Positions 44,690-54,563 of a stretch of DNA of 64,000 nt are shown piece by piece. A program made the position numbers and the translations under genes. The first letter of the stretch is position 1. Every line of letters starts with the position of its first letter. The stretch is from an uncultured Bacteroidales bacterium (GTDB lineage: Bacteria; Bacteroidota; Bacteroidia; Bacteroidales; Muribaculaceae), in assembly GCA_949289215.1 (NCBI GenBank), contig CASENC010000007.1:82225-146224 (forward strand). Reading direction: 5' to 3'. A model generated the notes under the pieces. It saw only the letters and a program-made list of their open reading frames with translations, ran no database searches and was not told the DNA's origin.

Positions 44690-45502
44690 TCAAAAAACGG
44701 CATCGGTATCGATAGTGCCGTCAAACACTTTCACAGCCGGCCCTTCCATCATTATATGGCCCGATTCTTTTTCTTGGCTTATGCGCAATGTTCCTCCATC
44801 CATCACTATGCTTGCAGCTTCGCCGCACAATCCGGCATACCTTGCAGCAACGTATGTGGCACACGCACCGGTGCCGCAAGCCTGCGTGATACCCGAGCCG
44901 CGCTCCCACACGCGCATACGGATTTTTCCATCGGGCAGCACCTGCGCAAACTCCACGTTCACCCTGTCGGGGAACAACGGGTGATGCTCAAGCCCTGGTC
45001 CCACCTTTCCAAGATCAACCTTGGAGATGTCGTCAACGAAAATCACAAGGTGCGGATTGCCCATCGAAACCGATATGCCCGACTCGTAGCCGTAACCTTC
45101 GCCAAGTTCCACGCGGCCAAAACACTTAGGCTCACCCATGTCAACAGTGACACTCTCCACCCTACCGTCTTTCACATTCAAGTAAAGTTTCTTTATCCCC
45201 GACAGTGTTTCCAGCGTCACGGCAGTCTTATCGGTCAGCCCATATTCATAAAGGTATTTGCCTATACAGCGACTTGCGTTGCCGCACATCATCGCTTCCG
45301 ACCCGTCGGCATTAAATATGCGCATCGAAAAATCAGCAACCTGCGATCGGCCTATCAATACAAGCCCGTCGCTACCGATACCTGTGTGGTACTTACTCCA
45401 TCTTACCGACAATTCCTCGGGATTATCAATGGGGAACTTCAAGGTGTTGACATATATATAATCGTTGCCCGCACCATGCATCTTGGTAAATTCAATATTC
45501 AT
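44690..45502 (-). CDS. dapF: Diaminopimelate epimerase
   Basis: This 270-residue cofactor-free racemase interconverts LL- and meso-diaminopimelate for peptidoglycan and lysine synthesis. The two catalytic cysteines are Cys73 (MCGNASRC) and Cys209 (ACGTGACA). The N-terminal KMHGAGND and the IGSDGL motif are intact. Length is normal. It has its own promoter and terminator. Confidence 0.96.
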   Translation of the reverse strand: MNIEFTKMHGAGNDYIYVNTLKFPIDNPEELSVRWSKYHTGIGSDGLVLIGRSQVADFSMRIFNADGSEAMMCGNASRCIGKYLYEYGLTDKTAVTLETLSGIKKLYLNVKDGRVESVTVDMGEPKCFGRVELGEGYGYESGISVSMGNPHLVIFVDDISKVDLGKVGPGLEHHPLFPDRVNVEFAQVLPDGKIRMRVWERGSGITQACGTGACATYVAARYAGLCGEAASIVMDGGTLRISQEKESGHIMMEGPAVKVFDGTIDTDAVF

Positions 45503-45522
45503 ATTCCAATATTATTTTCCGG

Positions 45523-45553
45523 CAAAATTAACCAATCGCCGCAAATCATGCAA
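45523..45553 (-). promoter_or_regulatory. Predicted promoter of dapF
   Basis: TAATTTTG on the minus strand (45523-45530) is preceded at 20 bases by TTG (45551-45553). It lies 20 bases before the dapF start. Confidence 0.5.
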
Positions 45554-45639
45554 GCAACGGACACACACAACAGGTACCGGCACAGGTATAATATACGTTA
45601 CCCACTGCCGGCACCTTAAGAAAGCAAACGAAATATATA

Positions 45640-46989
45640 TTATATGTACCTATCTGCAAGGTATTCATCAATAGCCGCTGCCGCCTTGCGCCCACCATCT
45701 ATACAGCGCACTACAAGGCTTGCACCAGTGGCGGCATCTCCTGCCACAAATACATTTTCGGGCAACTGTGGCTGAACCGGTTTCAGGAACCCCATCGCCA
45801 GCAGCACCATGTCGGTTTTCAGCACCTCGGTCTTGCCTGTGGGTTTCATCACCGGGCGACCGCCGTCTGGTGCAGGAAACCATTCCACTTCCTCAACCTC
45901 AACACCGGCCACACGCCCGTTCTTGCCTATGAATTTCGTTGACGACAAGCACCAACGTCGTTCACATCCTTCTTCATGGCTGCTGCTCGTCTTCAGCACC
46001 ACCGGCCATTGCGGCCATGGTGTGGCAGGATTATGCCCCACCGGAGGCTTGGGCATTATCTCTATTTGTGTCACGCTCTTTGCCCCTTGCCGGCGTGCCG
46101 TGCCTATGCAATCGCTGCCGGTGTCGCCACCGCCTATCACAAGCACATCTTTCCCTTTCGCACTGATGCGCTCATCATTGCTAAACGTTTGACCGGCAAG
46201 CACGCGGTTTTGCTGGGCAAGCATCTCCATGGCGAAATATATCCCTTTGAGTTCCCGCCCCGGTATCGACAAGTCGCGGGCTTGTGGGGTACCTGTACAC
46301 ACACAATACGCATCATAGCCTTCAGGCAATTTGCCCAAATCCACTTCTACGCCCGTTTTAAATTCCACGCCCTCGGCTTGCATCACCTCAATGCGACGGT
46401 CTATGATAAGTTTATTTAGCTTGAAATTAGGTATCCCGAAGCGCAGCAACCCGCCCACATATTCCAGTTTTTCAAGCACAGTCACAACATATCCCATTTG
46501 GTTCAGGCGATTAGCCGCCGCCAATCCGGCAGGGCCCGAGCCAATCACGGCGACGCGCTTGCCGTTGCGCTCGTAGCGCCGCGGCTTGACGTACCCTTCA
46601 CGGAAGGCCACCTCGATAATTGCACATTCATCTTCGCGAATGGTAACCGGCGAATCTATGCACAATTGCAACACGCAACTTTTTTCACACAACGCCGGGC
46701 ACACCCTACCGGTGAACTCCGGAAAATCATTGGTAAGACTTAATATCTCATAAGCCTTCTTCCACTCCCCTCTGTATAACGCATCCTGGAACTCGGGCGG
46801 ACGGTTGCCCAACGGGCAAGCCCAGTTACAAAAAGGCACTCCGCAATCCATGCAGCGCGATGCTTGCAATATGCGGTCGCCGCGGTTGAGCGTCTGCTCC
46901 ACTTCGCCATAGTCGGCAATGCGGTCATGCACAGGGCGGTATCCCGCCTCTTGCCTTGGTATGGTCATGAATGCTTTAGGATTTCCCAT
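45640..46989 (-). CDS. gltD: Glutamate synthase [NADPH] small subunit
   Basis: This 449-residue flavoprotein passes electrons from NADPH to the large subunit. Its N-terminal cysteine clusters (CMDCGVPFCNWAC and CPALCEKSCVLQLC) bind two [4Fe-4S] centres. The FAD motif is GSGPAGLAAA, the NADPH motif GGGDTGSDCIG, and the C-terminal FAD segment FVAGDAATGAS. The length is slightly short of enterobacterial GltD. It follows gltB after 47 bases in the same transcript. Confidence 0.95.
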   Translation of the reverse strand: MGNPKAFMTIPRQEAGYRPVHDRIADYGEVEQTLNRGDRILQASRCMDCGVPFCNWACPLGNRPPEFQDALYRGEWKKAYEILSLTNDFPEFTGRVCPALCEKSCVLQLCIDSPVTIREDECAIIEVAFREGYVKPRRYERNGKRVAVIGSGPAGLAAANRLNQMGYVVTVLEKLEYVGGLLRFGIPNFKLNKLIIDRRIEVMQAEGVEFKTGVEVDLGKLPEGYDAYCVCTGTPQARDLSIPGRELKGIYFAMEMLAQQNRVLAGQTFSNDERISAKGKDVLVIGGGDTGSDCIGTARRQGAKSVTQIEIMPKPPVGHNPATPWPQWPVVLKTSSSHEEGCERRWCLSSTKFIGKNGRVAGVEVEEVEWFPAPDGGRPVMKPTGKTEVLKTDMVLLAMGFLKPVQPQLPENVFVAGDAATGASLVVRCIDGGRKAAAAIDEYLADRYI

Positions 46990-47034
46990 TTTATGTAGTC
47001 TCTATTTTTTATCGCTAATGATTGATATTTTTAT

Positions 47035-50000
47035 TCAATAATCCCTTTGCACCTCGGCAATTTTTTGTTGCAGGCGGCGCATCTGCTCCTCGGCAAGCAC
47101 TTTCTTGTACTCTATGGGAGTCACTTGTATAAAATCATTGATATAGCGGTTCCAGTCGTCGAGCATGGTGCGTGCAAGGTGTGAACCGGTGTAAAAATAA
47201 TGCTGCCTTACAAGCTCATGCAACTCTTTGCGAGCCGTGTTATCTTCAAGCAACGACAATTCCACCATCTCCATATTACAGAAGTAATCGAAATTGTGGT
47301 TCTTGTCCCACACATAAGCCACACCGCCGCTCATGCCTGCGGCAAAATTGCGACCGGTTTCCCCGAGCACAACCACCCGTCCGCCGGTCATGTATTCGCA
47401 ACAATGGTCGCCTACACCCTCCACAACGGCTATGGCACCCGAGTTGCGCACGGCGAAACGCTCACCTGCGCGACCATTTATATACACCTCGCCGCTCGTA
47501 GCGCCATAAAGCAAGGTATTGCCGGCTATAGTGTTCTTTTCGGCCTCGAAATTGCTCCTCACGGGCGGATGTACCGAGATATGTCCGCCACTGAGTCCTT
47601 TGCCAAGATAGTCGTTGGCTTCGCCTTCGAGCCTGAAATTGATGCCATGTGCCAAAAAAGCGCCGAAACTCTGCCCGGCCGAACCTTTGAACTGCACATT
47701 GATTGTCTTGTCGGGCAGTCCGGCATCGCCATACCGTGCAGCAACCGCGCCCGACAACATGGCACCGACAGCCCGGTCGGTGTTGGATATCGCATATTCA
47801 AGCGACACCTCCCTGCCATTTTCTATGGCTTCACGCGCTGCGGCAATCATTTGCACATCCTTCACATTATCAATGTCATGCAATTGCATAGTCACATTAT
47901 GTATGGCACCGTTGCAATTCTCCCTGTGCAACACACGACCGAAATCGAGCATCGACTGCTTGCTTCCGTCTTGCGGACGCTTTATTTCAATAAGGTCGGT
48001 ACGACCTACTATATCATCCAACCGAGTAAAACCCATCTCGGCAAGATACTCGCGTACTTCCTGTGCAAGGAACTTGAAGTAATTCACCACATATTTGTAA
48101 TGCCCCCTGAAATGCTTGCGCAAATTGGCATCTTGCGTGGCTACACCCACCGGACACGTGTTGGCATGACACTTGCGCATCATCACACACCCCAATACAA
48201 TAAGAGGAGCCGTACCGAAAGCAAATTCCTCGGCACCCAGCAACGCCATGCTCACCACATCATGCCCTGTCTTAAGCTGCCCGTCGGCCTGCAAGCGCAC
48301 CTGCCCGCGTAGCCCGTTGAGCACGAGCGTCTGCTGCGTCTCGCTCAATCCTATTTCGGGTGATATGCCTGCATAACGCACCGACGACGCCGGCGATGCT
48401 CCCGTACCGCCTTCGGCCCCCGAAACCACTATAAGGTCGGCCTTAGCTTTTACCACACCGGCTGCGATAGTGCCCACGCCGCTTTCGGCCACCAGTTTCA
48501 CACTGATTTTCGCCTTGGGATTTACATTCTTCAAGTCAAAAATCAATTGAGCCAAGTCCTCGATAGAATAAATGTCGTGATGCGGCGGAGGCGAAATGAG
48601 CGAAATGCCGGGTATCGAATGTCGTGTACGGGCAATCACCTCATCAACCTTAAATCCGGGCAATTGACCACCCTCGCCGGGCTTTGCCCCCTGGGCAACT
48701 TTTATCTGTATCTCCTCGGCATTGACAAGGTACTCGGCCGTAACACCGAAACGTCCCGACGCCACCTGCTTGGTTTTGCTGTTTAGCGAAATGCCTTCGT
48801 GGCTGCCATGGAACCGGTCGGAATCCTCACCACCTTCTCCGGTATTGCTGCGCGAGCCCAGTTCGTTCATGGCAAGCGCAAGTGCCTCATGCGCTTCCTT
48901 GCTGATTGCTCCAAACGATATTGCACCAGTCACAAAGTGTTTCACAATATCTTCAACCGACTCAACGCGTTCTATGGGAATGGGATTTTTCTTGAACGAA
49001 AAAAAGTCGCGCAAAAATATAGGCGATTGCTTTTCATCAACCTTCCGGGTAAACTCCTTAAACTTCGAGTAACTGCCAAGCCTTGTGGCAAGCTGCAAAG
49101 TGCTTATAGTCTCGGGATTCCATGCATGTTGTTCGCCATCCTTGCGGTAAGAATACTGTCCCACGTGCGGCAGCAACTCATCGATGTGGCTACCGCCTGT
49201 GAAACCGGCATCGTGGAATTTGATGTAGTCGGCGGCAATCTCCTTCAATCCTATCCCGCCCATCGATGACACCTCGGTACCGAAATAGGCTTTCAGTAAG
49301 TCTTCTCCAAGCCCCACGGCCTCGAAAATCTTGGCACCCCGGTACGAGCGTATCGTGCTTATGCCCATCTTGCTCATTATCTTGAACAAGCCCTTGCACA
49401 CAGCCTTAATATAATTTTTTTCGGCAGTTTCATAATGCATTGATATTTCACCAGTCTGCGACAGATGGTCGAGTATGGCAAATGCCATATACGGGTTGAT
49501 GGCACTTGCTCCATATCCCAGCAACAAGGCCGCATGCATCACTTCACGTATTTCCCCGCTTTCCACTATAAGGGCTGTCTGTACACGCTTTTGCACACTT
49601 ATCAGGTGATGATGAACCGCACTCACGGCTAGCAGCGACGGGATGGCTGCGTGAGCCTCATCTATGCCGCGGTCGGAAAGTATAATGTAATTAACACCGT
49701 TGCTTACAGCCTCCTCGGCATCGGCACACAGCCGTGCAATCGCCTCGCGCAACCCCGACACGCCTTTGCTCACCTCAAACAGCATCGGCAACTTTACGGT
49801 ATTGAAACCCTTGTAACGTATATTGCACAATATATCGAGCTGCGTATTAGTCAATATGGAATGTGGCAAGCGCACCATCTTACAATGGCTTTCGCTCGGC
49901 TGCAATATGTTGGCACCCACCGCTCCTATATATTCAATCAGCGACATTACCAGCTCCTCACGTATCGGGTCGATGGCCGGGTTGGTAACTTGCGCGAATT

Positions 50001-51555
50001 GTTGGCGGAAATAGTTAAACAATAGTTGTGGTTCACGCGACAACACGGCAAGCGGCGTATCATTGCCCATCGAAGCCGTCGGTTCCACGCCCTTGTCACA
50101 CATGGGTATTATTATGCGCTCCACATCCTCACGCGTGTAACCAAAGGCCCTCAACTTGCTGTCGTAATCATCCACGCTGTTGCTCACCCTGCGCCCGCTT
50201 CGCAAAGCATCAAGTTCTATACGATTGGTAGAAAGCCACTTGCGATAAGGTTTTGCTGATGCAAGCTGCTCCTTTATTTCACCATCGTAATATATCTTTC
50301 CCTCCTGCGTGTCAACAAGCAATATCTTGCCTGGTTGCAACCTGCCCTTTTCCTTAATTTTCTCGGGCTCGAAACTTATCACGCCGGCTTCGCTCGCCAC
50401 CACCATTATGTCGTCCTTGGTAATAAGGTAGCGGGCAGGGCGCAAACCGTTGCGGTCGAGCATACCGCCGGCATACCGTCCATCGCTGAACAGCAACGCA
50501 GCCGGTCCATCCCATGGTTCCATCAATATCGAGTGGTACTCATAAAATGCCTTCAAATCCTCGCTTATGGGATTTTTGTCGTTAAACGACTCAGGTACAA
50601 GCATTGCCATTGCATGAGGCAAGCTAAGCCCCGACATTACGAAGAATTCAAGCACGTTGTCGAGCGATGCACTGTCGCTCATTCCGGGTTGCACTATGGG
50701 GCGAATCTCCTTCACATCTCCAAGCTGTGGTGTGGAAAGCACGCTTTCGCGAGCTTCCATCCAACCACGATTACCCCTGATGGTGTTAATCTCGCCGTTG
50801 TGTGCAAGCAGACGGAAAGGCTGCGCCAAGCTCCACGTGGGAAACGTATTGGTACTGAAACGCGAGTGTACAATCGCCATTCCACTGGTAAAATATGGCT
50901 GCGTGAGATCAGTGAAATACTTGCGCACCTGCACCGACGACAACATTCCTTTATACACTATATTCTTGCTCGACAACGAAACTATGTAGAAATCACGGTC
51001 GCTTACTCGCTTCTCTATCTTCTTCCTGATTTTGTACAGCGTCCTGTCGATATTGGGCACATCGGTGACACCGGTTACAAACACTTGCTTTATATCAGGC
51101 TCGGTATGGCGTGCACTGTCGCCCAGCACTTCTGAATTTACCGGCACACTGCGCAAGTGCATCAGCGTAAGCCCTTCGCGCTCTATTTCCTCAAGCATTA
51201 TGCTTAATATGGCCGACTGTCGTTCCTTGTCCTTGGGCAGAAACACAAGTCCGGTACCATACTTACCCTTCTCGGGCACCGGGATACCTTGCAGCAATAT
51301 GAACTCGTGCGGTATCTGCAACATTATTCCGGCTCCGTCACCGGTCTTGTTGTCGGCTCCCTCGGCACCACGATGCTTCATGTTCTCAAGCACCTTCAAT
51401 GCCGAATCTACCAATTCGTGCGACTTGTTGCCGTGTATATCGACAATCATTCCTACTCCGCACGCATCATGTTCATACGCCGGATTATACAGCCCTGTCG
51501 GCTGCCCATATTCCCCTCTTCGGGTGACACATCCTTTGGCTTGCGTATCTTTCAT
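47035..51555 (-). CDS. gltB: Glutamate synthase large subunit
   Basis: This 1506-residue enzyme forms two glutamates from glutamine and 2-oxoglutarate. The class II amidotransferase domain probably begins at Cys32 (ACGVGM) after propeptide removal. The central domain is followed by the FMN-binding synthase domain with SGAEGGTGASP and the [3Fe-4S] cysteines in CVMMRKCHANTC. The C-terminal beta-helix domain contains GKGLSGG and GERFAVRNSG. Length is normal and no interruption is seen. It is cotranscribed with gltD. Confidence 0.97.
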   Translation of the reverse strand: MKDTQAKGCVTRRGEYGQPTGLYNPAYEHDACGVGMIVDIHGNKSHELVDSALKVLENMKHRGAEGADNKTGDGAGIMLQIPHEFILLQGIPVPEKGKYGTGLVFLPKDKERQSAILSIMLEEIEREGLTLMHLRSVPVNSEVLGDSARHTEPDIKQVFVTGVTDVPNIDRTLYKIRKKIEKRVSDRDFYIVSLSSKNIVYKGMLSSVQVRKYFTDLTQPYFTSGMAIVHSRFSTNTFPTWSLAQPFRLLAHNGEINTIRGNRGWMEARESVLSTPQLGDVKEIRPIVQPGMSDSASLDNVLEFFVMSGLSLPHAMAMLVPESFNDKNPISEDLKAFYEYHSILMEPWDGPAALLFSDGRYAGGMLDRNGLRPARYLITKDDIMVVASEAGVISFEPEKIKEKGRLQPGKILLVDTQEGKIYYDGEIKEQLASAKPYRKWLSTNRIELDALRSGRRVSNSVDDYDSKLRAFGYTREDVERIIIPMCDKGVEPTASMGNDTPLAVLSREPQLLFNYFRQQFAQVTNPAIDPIREELVMSLIEYIGAVGANILQPSESHCKMVRLPHSILTNTQLDILCNIRYKGFNTVKLPMLFEVSKGVSGLREAIARLCADAEEAVSNGVNYIILSDRGIDEAHAAIPSLLAVSAVHHHLISVQKRVQTALIVESGEIREVMHAALLLGYGASAINPYMAFAILDHLSQTGEISMHYETAEKNYIKAVCKGLFKIMSKMGISTIRSYRGAKIFEAVGLGEDLLKAYFGTEVSSMGGIGLKEIAADYIKFHDAGFTGGSHIDELLPHVGQYSYRKDGEQHAWNPETISTLQLATRLGSYSKFKEFTRKVDEKQSPIFLRDFFSFKKNPIPIERVESVEDIVKHFVTGAISFGAISKEAHEALALAMNELGSRSNTGEGGEDSDRFHGSHEGISLNSKTKQVASGRFGVTAEYLVNAEEIQIKVAQGAKPGEGGQLPGFKVDEVIARTRHSIPGISLISPPPHHDIYSIEDLAQLIFDLKNVNPKAKISVKLVAESGVGTIAAGVVKAKADLIVVSGAEGGTGASPASSVRYAGISPEIGLSETQQTLVLNGLRGQVRLQADGQLKTGHDVVSMALLGAEEFAFGTAPLIVLGCVMMRKCHANTCPVGVATQDANLRKHFRGHYKYVVNYFKFLAQEVREYLAEMGFTRLDDIVGRTDLIEIKRPQDGSKQSMLDFGRVLHRENCNGAIHNVTMQLHDIDNVKDVQMIAAAREAIENGREVSLEYAISNTDRAVGAMLSGAVAARYGDAGLPDKTINVQFKGSAGQSFGAFLAHGINFRLEGEANDYLGKGLSGGHISVHPPVRSNFEAEKNTIAGNTLLYGATSGEVYINGRAGERFAVRNSGAIAVVEGVGDHCCEYMTGGRVVVLGETGRNFAAGMSGGVAYVWDKNHNFDYFCNMEMVELSLLEDNTARKELHELVRQHYFYTGSHLARTMLDDWNRYINDFIQVTPIEYKKVLAEEQMRRLQQKIAEVQRDY

Positions 51556-51602
51556 TTTATCATTTTTATTACATAAACCTAATATTTCACAACTTTTGCT
51601 TG

Positions 51603-51610
51603 CAAATTTA
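51603..51610 (-). promoter_or_regulatory. Predicted -7 element of gltB-gltD
   Basis: TAAATTTG on the minus strand lies 47 bases before the gltB start. No well-spaced -33 element was found. Confidence 0.4.
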
Positions 51611-51866
51611 TATTTTTTCTTTCAATTTGCTCACAATAGAAACAGAAAAATTTCATTTGCAAGCAAAAAAAATTATGTTTTTGCGATTTGCAAGCCACTA
51701 CAAGAGTGGTTAAAGGCAGAAACATGGCCATGATTTGGCCGAAATATACAAATTTGACATATGCGCAAACAATTTATGGGCGATGCCATGCTCTCACATT
51801 TGTTACCGCCTGCTTAAAATTAAATAAAAATTCAAATATCCTGAGTGGAATTAAAAAACTGTGCAT

Positions 51867-51874
51867 TAATTTTG
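51867..51874 (+). promoter_or_regulatory. Predicted -7 element directly upstream of the ABC ATPase start
   Basis: TAATTTTG ends only 7 bases before the ATG at 51882. With the usual spacing, transcription would start within a few bases of the start codon, giving a leaderless or nearly leaderless message. Confidence 0.45.
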
Positions 51875-51881
51875 CCGCATT

Positions 51882-53324
51882 ATGGAAAATAATGACAAAA
51901 TCTTGCTTAGTGCAGAAAGCGACACATTGCAATACACTGGCGTTAAGCTTGAAAACAAGCACCATTTCAACATTCGTGCCGGACGCACTTATGTGGTGAT
52001 TGGCGAAAACGGGTCGGGAAAAACCACTCTCGGCAAAATAATCGAAAAGGGATGGAATATAGGCATGAACCGTATCGTGGGCGACAAGCAATCGCTGCGC
52101 ATACGTAGCATAGAATTTACCGATATTCATTCACTCACAGGCTGCAACGACTCTTACTACCAACAACGCTTCGAATCAACTGCCAACGACGGTATTCCGA
52201 CCGTCGAAGAGTTGATACGCGGCAAAATAAGCGAACAAATGTGGCTCGAAATGTGCCGGTCGCTCTCAATCGATGACGTGCGACACAAGCGTGTCAATTA
52301 CTTGTCGAGCGGCGAATTGCGCAAATTTCTGATTATAAACATTCTCACCGAACAACCCGACCTACTAATAATCGACAATCCTTATATAGGACTCGATGCG
52401 GCATCACGCGACTTGTTCAATAAATTGACAGCCGATCTCGCCCGACGCGGAACGGCTGTAATGTTGCTACTGTGCAACCCTGGCGACATCCCCTGCTTCA
52501 CCGATTACATAATTCCCATGAAACAGCTTGCCATAGGAAAAATGTATGCCGTCAACATCGATGATATAAACAATGTGCGGCGGCAATCGGAAAGTTTATT
52601 CGCCACAACCGACAAATTAAATTTGCCCGATACCGCACCGACGATACCGGTCGATTACCACACGGCATTTGCCCTTGACAAGTGTAACGTGGAATACGGG
52701 CACATCACAATATTGCACGACGTGACTTGGGAAGTGAAGGCCGGAGAAAAATGGGCGTTGCTTGGCAAAAACGGTTCAGGCAAGTCCACATTGTTAAGCC
52801 TCGTATATGCCGACAATCCGCAAGGATACCGAAATCACATAACCATCTTCGACCGCCGCCGCGGCACAGGCGAAAGCATTTGGGAAATAAAGCGGCGCAT
52901 AGGCTACATATCTCCCGAGATGCACCTTTACTTCAACAACAGGGAAACACTGCTGACGGTGGTGGCTTCGGGGCTGCACGACAATGTGGGCTGCTTCCGC
53001 CGAATAAGCGACGAACAGCACACCGTGGCAATGCAGTGGCTGCAAGCATTCGGCCTCGATAACCTTGCCGACCGTTACTTCCGCACACTGTCGTCGGGCG
53101 AACAACGGCTTGCGCTCATAGCTCGCACGCTTGCCAGACGTGCATCGCTGCTCATTCTCGACGAACCGCTCCACGGCCTCGACATGTCGCGCAAGCGACT
53201 TGTGGCACAAGCCATCGGGCATATCACTCGCAACGAAGGCATATCACTCGTATATGTCACACACTACGAGAATGAAATCCCCGATGTAATTACACCCGGC
53301 CACATCTTCCGCCTGTCGCGCTAA
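51882..53324 (+). CDS. Tandem ABC ATPase (ModF-like)
   Basis: This 480-residue soluble protein has two ABC nucleotide-binding domains and no membrane segment. The first has Walker A GENGSGKT (41-48) and signature LSSGELRK (141-148), but its Walker B ends IIDNP, with Asn166 in place of the catalytic Glu. The second has GKNGSGKS (295-302), LSSGEQR and a normal LILDEP. The arrangement resembles ModF/PhrA, a stand-alone duplicated ATPase related to molybdate transport. No permease or binding-protein gene is nearby. The real role is unknown. Confidence 0.82.
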   Translation: MENNDKILLSAESDTLQYTGVKLENKHHFNIRAGRTYVVIGENGSGKTTLGKIIEKGWNIGMNRIVGDKQSLRIRSIEFTDIHSLTGCNDSYYQQRFESTANDGIPTVEELIRGKISEQMWLEMCRSLSIDDVRHKRVNYLSSGELRKFLIINILTEQPDLLIIDNPYIGLDAASRDLFNKLTADLARRGTAVMLLLCNPGDIPCFTDYIIPMKQLAIGKMYAVNIDDINNVRRQSESLFATTDKLNLPDTAPTIPVDYHTAFALDKCNVEYGHITILHDVTWEVKAGEKWALLGKNGSGKSTLLSLVYADNPQGYRNHITIFDRRRGTGESIWEIKRRIGYISPEMHLYFNNRETLLTVVASGLHDNVGCFRRISDEQHTVAMQWLQAFGLDNLADRYFRTLSSGEQRLALIARTLARRASLLILDEPLHGLDMSRKRLVAQAIGHITRNEGISLVYVTHYENEIPDVITPGHIFRLSR

Positions 53325-53338
53325 AAAGTGTATGCCCA

Positions 53339-54547
53339 TTATTTAAACAAGTCCATCACATTGGCGGGCGGACGCTCGGCCTCAAGCTCACGTTTCATAA
53401 ATTCCATGTATGGAGCCGAATGTTCAAAAAATCGATAATACCCCTCACACAAGTAATTAAGCCCCGGCTCGCCGTCGGCAGTTATTGCAAAACGGTTTTT
53501 CGGGCACTCTCCGTTACAGATGGTAGAAAACTTACATTCACGGCATTGCCTTGGCAATGATCCACGCTTCATGGCACCAAATTGCGACTGCCGCTGGCTG
53601 TACATCATTTCGGCAAGAGTATTGTTATTTATGTTTCCAAGCAGGTATTCGGGGAACACAAAGTGGTCGCACGAATACACATCGCCGTTAAATTCCATCA
53701 CGCCGGCATGGCCGCACGAGCGGGCCATGGAGCACACACCGGGTTCCACGCCTGCATAATTGGCAAGCGTGGCATCAAACAGCTGCACATAATACTGCCC
53801 CACGTCGTTACGAACCCATTCGTCGAATATCGCACACAAGAAATCACCCCACTGCCGTGGCGACACCGAGAATTCGGCAATCTCGGCAGCCTCACGTGTG
53901 GCGAGCGAAGCCAGCTGCACATATTCACTATCGGCCACAAGTCGTTCCACAATGGGTGTGAATTGCAGGTAGCGGCACTCTATGTCCTTGAAAAAATGAT
54001 AGAACTCAAGCGGATAATCCCCATTGTAATCATTCACCACCGCCATGCCATTCCACTCCACGCCATGTTTTTTAAGCAGCTCAATGCCGCGCATCACACG
54101 GGCAAACGTGGGCTGCCCGCCGCGCGAACGGCGGTACTCGTCATGGAAACGTTCCGGGCCATCGATAGATATGCCTATCAGCCACCCTTCGTCCTTGAAA
54201 AAACGGCACCACTCGTCATTAAGTAATATGCCGTTGGTCTGCAAGCAATTGAGTATATTATGCCCACGGGCATACTTCTTTTGCAAAGCCACGGCCTTGC
54301 GGTAAAAGCTGAGTGGGCGCAATAATGCCTCACCGCCATGCCAAGTGAACATGACATCGCGCATCGTCTGCGAACCTATGTATTGCTCGGTAAACCGTTC
54401 AAGCATGGCATCACTCATAAGGTGATTGGGAACACGACGATATAACCCCGATTTTTCAAGGTAATAACAATATTCGCAAGCAAGGTTGCACGTTGCCCCT
54501 ACCGGCTTCAGCATCACATACAAGGGGCGTTCAAAAGGATTTTCCAT
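53339..54547 (-). CDS. Anaerobic sulfatase-maturing enzyme (radical SAM, SPASM)
   Basis: This 402-residue cytoplasmic enzyme converts the Ser or Cys of sulfatase active sites into formylglycine without oxygen. The radical SAM cluster motif is C20-x3-C24-x2-C27. The SPASM region carries the further cysteines in CSMARSCGH, YSCDHFV, CRECKFSTICNGECPKNR and NYLCEGY. The Asp in SCDHFV corresponds to the proposed catalytic base of the family. It is the likely activator of the Ser-type sulfatase at 309-1862. The gene follows a GH16 lipoprotein gene by 16 bases. ChuR of B. thetaiotaomicron is the family relative. Confidence 0.93.
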   Translation of the reverse strand: MENPFERPLYVMLKPVGATCNLACEYCYYLEKSGLYRRVPNHLMSDAMLERFTEQYIGSQTMRDVMFTWHGGEALLRPLSFYRKAVALQKKYARGHNILNCLQTNGILLNDEWCRFFKDEGWLIGISIDGPERFHDEYRRSRGGQPTFARVMRGIELLKKHGVEWNGMAVVNDYNGDYPLEFYHFFKDIECRYLQFTPIVERLVADSEYVQLASLATREAAEIAEFSVSPRQWGDFLCAIFDEWVRNDVGQYYVQLFDATLANYAGVEPGVCSMARSCGHAGVMEFNGDVYSCDHFVFPEYLLGNINNNTLAEMMYSQRQSQFGAMKRGSLPRQCRECKFSTICNGECPKNRFAITADGEPGLNYLCEGYYRFFEHSAPYMEFMKRELEAERPPANVMDLFK

Positions 54548-54563
54548 ACTTCCCTGCCTGGCC

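Larger units (their letters stand above)
51556..51881. other. Intergenic region between gltB and the ABC ATPase gene
   Basis: This 326-base A/T-rich gap separates two divergent genes and carries one predicted -7 element for each. No further signal was recognised. Confidence 0.5.

Noticed and set aside
47200-48312. Long plus-strand reading frame antisense to gltB
   Set aside because: It lies wholly inside a well-conserved gene, has a His/Cys-rich composition typical of antisense translation, and shows no recognisable domain.
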